Part shown: piece by piece, positions 1 through 5,381 of the stretch | Position numbering within the stretch: position 1 is the stretch's first letter | Layout of the letters: each line of letters begins with the position of its first letter | Source: CAYZUC01 sp964481705 | GTDB taxonomy: Bacteria; Bacillota; Clostridia; Lachnospirales; Lachnospiraceae | NCBI GenBank assembly: GCA_964481705.1 | Contig: CAYZUC010000095.1 | Span: 1 to 10,795, forward strand | Length of the DNA stretch: 10,795 nucleotides | Reading direction: 5' to 3' | Notes under the pieces: model-generated | The model's input: only the letters and a program-made list of their open reading frames with translations | The model's database searches: none | Told to the model about the DNA's origin: nothing | Made by a program: the position numbers and the translations under genes

Positions 1-2074
1 AAATCAGTTTCCGATTCGTTGCTTCCTTGTCTGCAGATGCTGATATCTTAATTGTCTTTCCCTGTGCAATCGGATAGGTATCTAATGTATAGCCTCCCGT
101 TTCCTTGTTTTTCATGGTAATCTTAGTAACAGGAACCACTACATGAACCTTTAGCTTTGCCTTCTTTTTGGAACCATCCAATGCTTGAATGGTAATGGTA
201 GCGTCACCCTTTTTACCCGCTGCAGTGACAGTAAGCTTCTTACCATTTGCTGTTGCCTTTGCAATCTTATCGTTGCTGGATTTGATCGAGTATTCAACAA
301 GCTCATCTGCCACTGGGTCTGTCCAGACGATCAACGTTTGTTTCTTCGTTTTGGAATCCAGTGTTGAAAGGTTTATTGATTTTGTAACCGTGGTACCATC
401 ACCAATATAAATCTTCTTCACTTTCTCAGGATAGATATAAAGCTTTATCGTTCCTTTACGCTTATCTTTCTTGGCTGTGATAACCACCTGTTTTTTCTTC
501 TTTACCGTTCCTGCAGTTATCTTACCTTTCGCATCGACAGTAGCCAACTTGGAATCGCTGCTGGTCCAAGTCACTCCCGCAATGCTGGCTGCACACTGAA
601 GGGTCTCTCCCGATGCAAGTCCACTAGCTCCGCCTTTTGTTGTTATTCCTACTGCACTCAGGCACTTTCCGACATTTACAATACCAGCGCCAAATTTAGC
701 TGTATCATTCTTGTCTTTTGCACAGGTACGCATAAGCTTACGTACTGCACTTGCTCTTGCAGCTCCCTTTTTCGAGGATACATCTCCACTGCCAATAATC
801 AATGCTGCTACACCGGCCACAATAGGACTCGACATAGATGTACCGGACATCGTTGCATAACCTGCATTCTTATAGGTGGAATATATCTTTCCTCCAGGTG
901 CTGCAATATCTATGTACTTGCTTCCATAATTGGAGAAGTCAGACAAGCTTCCATCTTTGTCTGTAGACGATACTGTAATTACATTGCTAAAGCATGCCGG
1001 ATACTTTTTGTTACTATTTAAATTAGAATGCTCGTTACCAGCTGCTACTACTACCACCGCGCCACTGTCTATTGCTGCTTTCACCGCATCTGCGAACACA
1101 CTGTCATACTGGCTGGATCCAAAACTCATATTGATGACATCTACTTTCTTCGATGTTGCGAATTTTGTAGCCTTAATGGCATTCGACATAGCAAATGTTC
1201 CAGAGCTGTTATCCGCAACTCCGCACATGTAAATCTTCGTCTGTGGAGCCACGCCACATACTCCATTGCTATTGGTCGCTGCTATCAGACCTGCTACATG
1301 ACTTCCATGACCGTGTGGATCTTCAATCTTTCCATATCTTCCAAAAGCTTTCGAATTTGAGGAATCATAATTATTTTTCAAATTAGGATGCTTCGTACTG
1401 ATTCCGGTATCAATGACAGCTACCTTGACTCCGGAGCCTTTGCTTACCTTCCATGCAGCAGATGTATTAATCGTATCATGATGATACTGCTTACTGTCTG
1501 TTAATTCTGTAGGATACTCCTCGCTGCCATATTCAATTTCTTCCTCTTCTGAAATCTCACAGATATAATCTGGATATACAGCAGGCTTTTGATTGTCCAT
1601 GTCTGCCGCAATAGTCACCATGTCTACAACAGAGCTATCCTCCGGTACACTCAGGACTCCAATCCCCTCTTCAAAGGATTCCAGCTCAGCATCATATGTA
1701 TCAGCAATCTCGCCGGCTTCTTCCTTATCCTCTGCCTCAAAATACACCTGTTCCGGCATGTAATCCACGCCTGCTTTCAGACCGGCTAAATTATTAAGAA
1801 CTGCAGACAGATCCATTTTGTCCTGCTTCTGTTCACTGGTCAGCGTATAGTCGGAAGCATCCGAAGAAAGCTCACTCTCCGATACACTGTTCTCAGAAAT
1901 CTCTTCCACAATGGAATTCTCAGATAAACCCTCTTCTCCATCTGTCGGACTGACCGTAATCTGCTCCTCTTGAATAATCACTGCTCCATTGTCAGCGAAA
2001 ACATTAGAAACACTTCCCATGGTCATAACAATTACTAACATGAAAGCAATCATTGACCGCATTTTCTTGTACAT
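1..2074 (-). CDS. Secreted subtilase (S8) with Ig-like tail, partial at 3' end
   Basis: Exported serine protease of the subtilisin family. The reading frame is open from the ATG at 2072-2074 to the window edge (691 codons), without a stop. Residues 1-27 form a signal peptide (basic MYKK, hydrophobic core, cut likely after NVFA). An acidic Ser/Glu-rich linker follows, then a prodomain at about 87-171 ending in PAVYPDY. The catalytic domain spans about 200-472, with Asp222 (VAVIDTGIS), His256 (GHGSHVAGL), oxyanion Asn347 (VVAAGNE) and Ser413 (SGTSMSSP), so it looks active. A BIG2-type Ig-like domain (about 475-548) and a second repeat ending DGSKKKAKLKVHV follow. By comparison with the paralogue at 2428-4887, about 140 C-terminal residues lie outside the window. 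It has its own promoter (2115-2143). The start is the weak point: no good Shine-Dalgarno precedes it, and an out-of-frame ATG sits at 2085-2087. Substrate unknown; it probably acts outside the membrane or at the cell wall. Confidence 0.93.
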   Translation of the reverse strand, partial: MYKKMRSMIAFMLVIVMTMGSVSNVFADNGAVIIQEEQITVSPTDGEEGLSENSIVEEISENSVSESELSSDASDYTLTSEQKQDKMDLSAVLNNLAGLKAGVDYMPEQVYFEAEDKEEAGEIADTYDAELESFEEGIGVLSVPEDSSVVDMVTIAADMDNQKPAVYPDYICEISEEEEIEYGSEEYPTELTDSKQYHHDTINTSAAWKVSKGSGVKVAVIDTGISTKHPNLKNNYDSSNSKAFGRYGKIEDPHGHGSHVAGLIAATNSNGVCGVAPQTKIYMCGVADNSSGTFAMSNAIKATKFATSKKVDVINMSFGSSQYDSVFADAVKAAIDSGAVVVVAAGNEHSNLNSNKKYPACFSNVITVSSTDKDGSLSDFSNYGSKYIDIAAPGGKIYSTYKNAGYATMSGTSMSSPIVAGVAALIIGSGDVSSKKGAARASAVRKLMRTCAKDKNDTAKFGAGIVNVGKCLSAVGITTKGGASGLASGETLQCAASIAGVTWTSSDSKLATVDAKGKITAGTVKKKKQVVITAKKDKRKGTIKLYIYPEKVKKIYIGDGTTVTKSINLSTLDSKTKKQTLIVWTDPVADELVEYSIKSSNDKIAKATANGKKLTVTAAGKKGDATITIQALDGSKKKAKLKVHVVVPVTKITMKNKETGGYTLDTYPIAQGKTIKISASADKEATNRKLI

Positions 2075-2114
2075 AAACCCAACTCATTTTCTAAATTTTA
2101 AACAACCGAAATTG

Positions 2115-2143
2115 ATTATACCAGACATATATTGGAAATTCAA
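2115..2143 (-). promoter_or_regulatory. Sigma-A-type promoter of the left subtilase
   Basis: On the minus strand TTGAAT (2143-2138) and TATAAT (2120-2115) are separated by exactly 17 bases, and TGG directly before the -10 makes it an extended -10 box. Transcription should start near 2108, giving a leader of about 35 bases before the ATG at 2074. The architecture matches the promoter at 5321-5349. Confidence 0.85.
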
Positions 2144-2182
2144 TATAATGTTACAATTTATTTAACTTCTTCATTATTTATG

Positions 2183-2223
2183 TAATAAAAACGAACCAAC
2201 CCTGTCGTAGGATTGGTTCGTTT
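2183..2223 (-). terminator. Rho-independent terminator behind the subtilase remnant
   Basis: A 12-bp stem (2191-2202 with 2210-2221, one G-U wobble in the minus-strand RNA) closes a 7-base loop, and the A-T pairs at 2189-2190 and 2222-2223 can extend it. On the minus strand a T-run follows (complement of 2187-2191), which sets the direction. The only coding sequence it can belong to is the remnant at 2239-2373, so it is probably the original terminator of the lost gene. The plus-strand side is also T-rich, so weak bidirectional use is possible. Confidence 0.8.
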
Positions 2224-2238
2224 CTTTACTTTCTATAC

Positions 2239-2373
2239 TTATTTTACCTTTACCTTAAGATATGCTTTCTTTTTCGTACCATCAATAGCCTTGATTGTAA
2301 ACGTACAAGAACCTCTTCTATTAGCAATAATCCGTTCATCGTCAAGATTTGCCACTCTCGTATCTTTTCCCAT
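2239..2373 (-). pseudogene. C-terminal remnant of a lost subtilase paralogue
   Basis: Minus-strand frame of 44 codons from an ATG at 2373 to TAA at 2239-2241. Its peptide, with RVANL, RRGSCTFTIK and AIDGTKKKAYLKVKVK at the end, aligns without gaps to the last 43 residues of the subtilase at 2428-4887 (23 of 43 identical by hand count). It also resembles the end of the subtilase at 5382-7958 (MDGAYKKAEIRVTVK). It begins only a few bases after one terminator (2376-2406) and is followed by another (2183-2223). There is no promoter, ribosome binding site or signal peptide. The simplest reading is the tail of a further tandem copy whose body was deleted. The frame also stays open upstream to the double stop of the neighbouring gene, so it could be read as a stop-separated extension, but the intervening terminator makes expression unlikely. 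Confidence 0.8.
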
Positions 2374-2375
2374 GC

Positions 2376-2406
2376 AAAAAAGAGGACCGACATCGTGTCG
2401 ATCCTC
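2376..2406 (-). terminator. Rho-independent terminator of the middle subtilase unit
   Basis: Stem of 11 bp (2382-2392 with 2396-2406, one G-U wobble in the RNA), a 3-base loop, then six T on the minus strand (complement of 2376-2381). It lies about 20 bases after the TAA-TAA double stop of the 819-residue subtilase and should end the 5292-to-2428 transcription unit. Confidence 0.92.
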
Positions 2407-2427
2407 CTTACTTAAATTCTTATTTTA

Positions 2428-4887
2428 TTACTTAACAACAACATTGAGAACTGCTGTCTTCTTGGTACCATCAATTGCTTTAATCTTAAACTGGCATTTA
2501 CCTTTCTTGATTGCTACAATGTATCCGCTGGACAGATAAGCAACACGCTTATTGCTCCAGTAAACCATAGTCCAATCCTGGAAGCAATTATCACCATTAA
2601 TGTTATACTGCAGTGGTGTATAAGTATACGTAGGCATTTTGAGTGTTCCCTTTGTCTTACCATTGGAAAGTGTGATGTTCTTGGTAGGTCCATACACTTT
2701 AAATATCATTGTAGCAGTTGCACCAAGTCCATCAGCTGCAGTAGCAGTAACGTTAATAACTGTTCCAATCGGAGCATCCTTCTTGCAAGTCAGGACACCA
2801 TTTTTAATCTTATAATAAGTATCATTAACATTGGTCCATTTTACTTTTTTATTTGTTGCTTCTGAATTAGCAGATGCTTTTACTGTAATCTTCTTGCCCT
2901 GAGCAATAGGATAAAATCCTGCATCTTCCTGTGTAATCTTAGGACATTCTGAATTCTTTAAAGTAATCTTTGTAACCGGAGTTACTACCGTAACCTTTAA
3001 AGTAGTTTTCTTCTTCGAACCATCCGCCGTTGCAACTGTAATTGTGGCACTACCCTTTTTACCTGCAGCGGTTACAACAATGTTATCTCCTGATTTTACT
3101 ACTGTTGCTACCCTTGTATTGCTTGATTTACATGTAAAATCCGAGGACGTAGCAACCATGGGCTTTGTCCATACCTTTAATGTTTTGCTTGTAGTTCCTG
3201 ATGTGGCGAGTGAGATATTTTTCACAACGTTAACACCATCGCCAACCATAATCTTCTTAATCTTTCCTTCGCCATATACAACGACAGTCAGAGTAATACT
3301 TCCGCTATGAGATCCTTTCGTTGCAGTAATAGTAACCTGTTTATTCTCTGTAACAGAAGCTGCTGTAACCTTACCATTAGCGTCAACGGTAGCAACAGCT
3401 GCATCGCTGGAGCTCCATGTAACTCCAGTGGTATTTGCTTTACACTGGATAGACTCTCCTGCCTTAACAGAATCCTTGTCTCCTTCTGTGGATACTACAA
3501 TAGAATTAATAGCTGCATCTGCGTCGACAATACCTGCACCAAAATAGTCTTCATTATTCATAGGTCTTGCTGCGTTCTTGATAGCATTTTTAATAGCTGT
3601 AGCTTTTGCAAGACCTGTCTTGTCATTAACAATACCACTTCCAACAACCAAAGCTGCAACACCGGCAACAACCGGACTAGCCATAGAAGTACCATCCATG
3701 TATCTATATCCACCATCTTTATCTGTGGACCAGATATCAACACCAGGAGCTCCTACATCAATGTATCCGGTACCATAATTAGAGAAATCCGCTTTTGCGT
3801 CACTTTGATCGGTAGCAGATACGGTAATAACATTTTTCAAACATGCTGGATAATACTTCGTTTTGTTTAAACTCATATAATCATTTCCAGCCGCTACTAC
3901 AATTGCAATACCTTTTTTTGCAGCAGCCTGAATTGCGTCATCCAAATTCTCATCATAACCAGTGGAACCAAAGCTCATGTTCATAACATCAACACCCTGT
4001 TCAGTTGCCCATTTTGTAGCTTTGATTGCGTTATCAATTGCAAATCTTCCGCTGGAATTATCAGCGACTCCACCAACATAGAGCTTGGCTTCGGGAGCAA
4101 CTCCGGCCACACCGTTTCCATTGATTGCTGCTACAATTCCGGATACATGGCTACCATGTCCATGAGGATCTTCTACATTACCATATGCTCCAAAAGCTTT
4201 CGCATTAACAAGGTTTCCCTTCAACTGCGGATGCTCCTGGCTGATACCGGTATCAATGATAGCAACCTTAACTCCGGCTCCCTTAGTGTTGTTCCAAGCA
4301 GCCTCTGTATTAATCTTACCGTGATGCCACTGTTTTTCATTAATCGCATCTGTGTCTGCAGGTGCTGCTGCATCATCCTCTGTATCAAAAATGGTACAGT
4401 AGTAGTTTGGGTACACTGCCGGCAGAGTATTGTCCATATCAGCAGCTAACGTTACCATATCTGTGACAGAAGCATTATCAGATACAGAAAGAGTACCAAT
4501 GCCATAGTCAAAGCTCGTTAAGTCTGTGTCATAAGCATCTGCAACCTTCTCAGCTGCCTCTTCATCCTCAGCAACAAAGTATACTTCATCAGCTACATAA
4601 TCCTTGCCTGACTCCATACCTGCCATATCGCTTAAAACAGAAGCAAGACCCATCTTGTCTTCCATCTGCTCATTTGTCAGCTCAAAACCAATCTTGTCTG
4701 ATCCAACATTATCATCTGAAATAGTACTCTCAGATACTGTTTCACTACCATCTGCTGGTGATACAACAGTAGCGTCCTCTGTCAAAATCTCGTTGTCAGC
4801 AAGAACTCCTACCGGTGTTCCGACAACCATGACCATCGCAAGAATCAGTGCGATGATGCTCTGTAAACATCTTTTCTGCTTCTTCAT
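2428..4887 (-). CDS. Secreted subtilase (S8) with Ig-like C-terminal repeats
   Basis: Exported subtilisin-family serine protease of 819 residues. The ATG at 4887 is preferred: a GTG at 4911 opens the frame earlier, but the AGGAG at 4899-4903 would then lie inside the gene. Residues 1-30 are a signal peptide (cut likely after GVLA), 31-76 an acidic linker, and about 80-166 a prodomain ending PAVYPNY. The catalytic domain, about 187-462, has Asp212 (VAIIDTGIS), His244 (GHGSHVSG), Asn335 (VVAAGND) and Ser401 (DGTSMASP). The tail holds a BIG2-type domain (about 464-538; WSSSDAAVATVDANGKV), a second Ig-like repeat ending DGSKKKTTLKVTV, a third (about 638-733) and a final module of about 85 residues ending IDGTKKTAVLNVVVK. 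No LPXTG or transmembrane anchor is visible at the C-terminus. It ends with tandem TAA stops and a terminator. It starts 27 bases after the stop of the anchored prodomain gene, so both likely share one mRNA. Closest relative in the window is 1-2074. Target unknown. Confidence 0.96.
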   Translation of the reverse strand: MKKQKRCLQSIIALILAMVMVVGTPVGVLADNEILTEDATVVSPADGSETVSESTISDDNVGSDKIGFELTNEQMEDKMGLASVLSDMAGMESGKDYVADEVYFVAEDEEAAEKVADAYDTDLTSFDYGIGTLSVSDNASVTDMVTLAADMDNTLPAVYPNYYCTIFDTEDDAAAPADTDAINEKQWHHGKINTEAAWNNTKGAGVKVAIIDTGISQEHPQLKGNLVNAKAFGAYGNVEDPHGHGSHVSGIVAAINGNGVAGVAPEAKLYVGGVADNSSGRFAIDNAIKATKWATEQGVDVMNMSFGSTGYDENLDDAIQAAAKKGIAIVVAAGNDYMSLNKTKYYPACLKNVITVSATDQSDAKADFSNYGTGYIDVGAPGVDIWSTDKDGGYRYMDGTSMASPVVAGVAALVVGSGIVNDKTGLAKATAIKNAIKNAARPMNNEDYFGAGIVDADAAINSIVVSTEGDKDSVKAGESIQCKANTTGVTWSSSDAAVATVDANGKVTAASVTENKQVTITATKGSHSGSITLTVVVYGEGKIKKIMVGDGVNVVKNISLATSGTTSKTLKVWTKPMVATSSDFTCKSSNTRVATVVKSGDNIVVTAAGKKGSATITVATADGSKKKTTLKVTVVTPVTKITLKNSECPKITQEDAGFYPIAQGKKITVKASANSEATNKKVKWTNVNDTYYKIKNGVLTCKKDAPIGTVINVTATAADGLGATATMIFKVYGPTKNITLSNGKTKGTLKMPTYTYTPLQYNINGDNCFQDWTMVYWSNKRVAYLSSGYIVAIKKGKCQFKIKAIDGTKKTAVLNVVVK

Positions 4888-4898
4888 GTTCTTTCTTT

Positions 4899-4905
4899 CT
4901 CCTCT
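4899..4905 (-). promoter_or_regulatory. Ribosome binding site that fixes the 4887 start
   Basis: AGAGGAG on the minus strand, 11 bases before the ATG at 4885-4887. Because it lies downstream of the alternative GTG at 4911, it argues for the ATG that directly precedes the KKQKR signal-peptide N-region. The spacing is slightly long. Confidence 0.75.
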
Positions 4906-4914
4906 TTTCACATC

Positions 4915-5292
4915 TTAATCAATCGACATCATGTAATTAGGTCCTACGTTAGGAAGTGTCCCCTTCTCTTTTGACAGACGATTCATGAGATCTAATACAG
5001 TCTCATCTGAATGAATGGTGGCAATTCCATACTCGAAGCTCTCTAACGTGCCACCCACTGCCTTGGCAATCTCTTCTGCCTGTTTCTCATCCTCCGCCCC
5101 AGCAATCAAGCAATGCTCTACGTAATCAATCTCAGGCTTCATCTTAGAAAGTTGTTCTGCAATCTCACGGTAATTCTCATGCTCCACTTGTGCCTCTCCC
5201 CCATCGTTATGTACATTCTTAAAAATTACAAACCCGATTACTATTGTAGCAGCAATTCCTAACACTATAAGCATTACCCATTTTGTTTGCAT
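4915..5292 (-). CDS. Membrane-anchored stand-alone subtilase-prodomain-like protein
   Basis: Protein of 125 residues. Residues 4-24 are a single hydrophobic segment (VMLIVLGIAATIVIGFVIF) after a short N-terminus containing one Lys. There is no Ala-X-Ala cleavage site, so it is probably a retained membrane anchor with the rest outside. After an acidic spacer, residues about 43-122 match the prodomain of the neighbouring subtilases position by position: DYV, AEDE.QAEEIA, L.SFEYGIATI, V.DLM, then TLPNVGPNY. It stops exactly where the prodomain of the others ends; no catalytic domain follows. The ATG at 5290-5292 has AAAGGAAG just upstream and a near-consensus promoter at 5321-5349. The active subtilase begins 27 bases downstream. 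Propeptide-like (I9-type) proteins are known elsewhere as free-standing subtilisin inhibitors, for example fungal POIA1 and yeast IB2. A tethered inhibitor or folding helper is my inference. The alternative is a gene truncated to its prodomain, but the different, anchor-type N-terminus and good expression signals argue against that. Confidence 0.85.
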   Translation of the reverse strand: MQTKWVMLIVLGIAATIVIGFVIFKNVHNDGGEAQVEHENYREIAEQLSKMKPEIDYVEHCLIAGAEDEKQAEEIAKAVGGTLESFEYGIATIHSDETVLDLMNRLSKEKGTLPNVGPNYMMSID

Positions 5293-5320
5293 CTTTTCTT
5301 CCTTTCACGCGTCGCAGTAA

Positions 5321-5349
5321 ATTATACCAAATATTCCCCTATAGTTCAA
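5321..5349 (-). promoter_or_regulatory. Promoter of the anchored-prodomain/subtilase operon
   Basis: Minus strand TTGAAC (5349-5344), a 17-base spacer and TATAAT (5326-5321), with TGG before the -10 (extended -10). Its AATATTTGGTATAAT stretch resembles AATATTTGCTAATAT in the promoter of the cysteine subtilase (8025-8053). It lies in the 89 bases between the stop at 5382 and the start at 5292. No strong terminator is visible in that gap (only a T-run at 5351-5357 behind a poor hairpin), so read-through from the upstream subtilase is also possible. Confidence 0.85.
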
Positions 5350-5381
5350 GAAAAAAACACATTTACCCAGTATACTTATTG

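Noticed and set aside
2239..2430. Stop-codon read-through from the middle subtilase into the remnant, since the frame stays open after the double TAA
   Set aside because: Two successive TAA codons and a strong terminator with a U-run lie between them. Being in the same frame has a one-in-three chance by itself, and the intervening residues do not resemble the family.
3307..3870. Plus-strand open frame of 187 codons inside the middle subtilase
   Set aside because: It lies wholly antisense to the catalytic-domain coding region, is rich in Cys/Ser/Asn/Ile as expected from reverse reading of this codon usage, and has no ribosome binding site or family resemblance.
4888..4911. GTG at 4911 as the start of the middle subtilase
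   Set aside because: It would place the AGGAG ribosome binding site inside the gene and add KRGERKN before a complete signal peptide.
5350..5381. Terminator after the cysteine subtilase
   Set aside because: There is a seven-T run on the minus strand, but only a short, AT-rich and imperfect hairpin can form before it. I could not support a terminator call.
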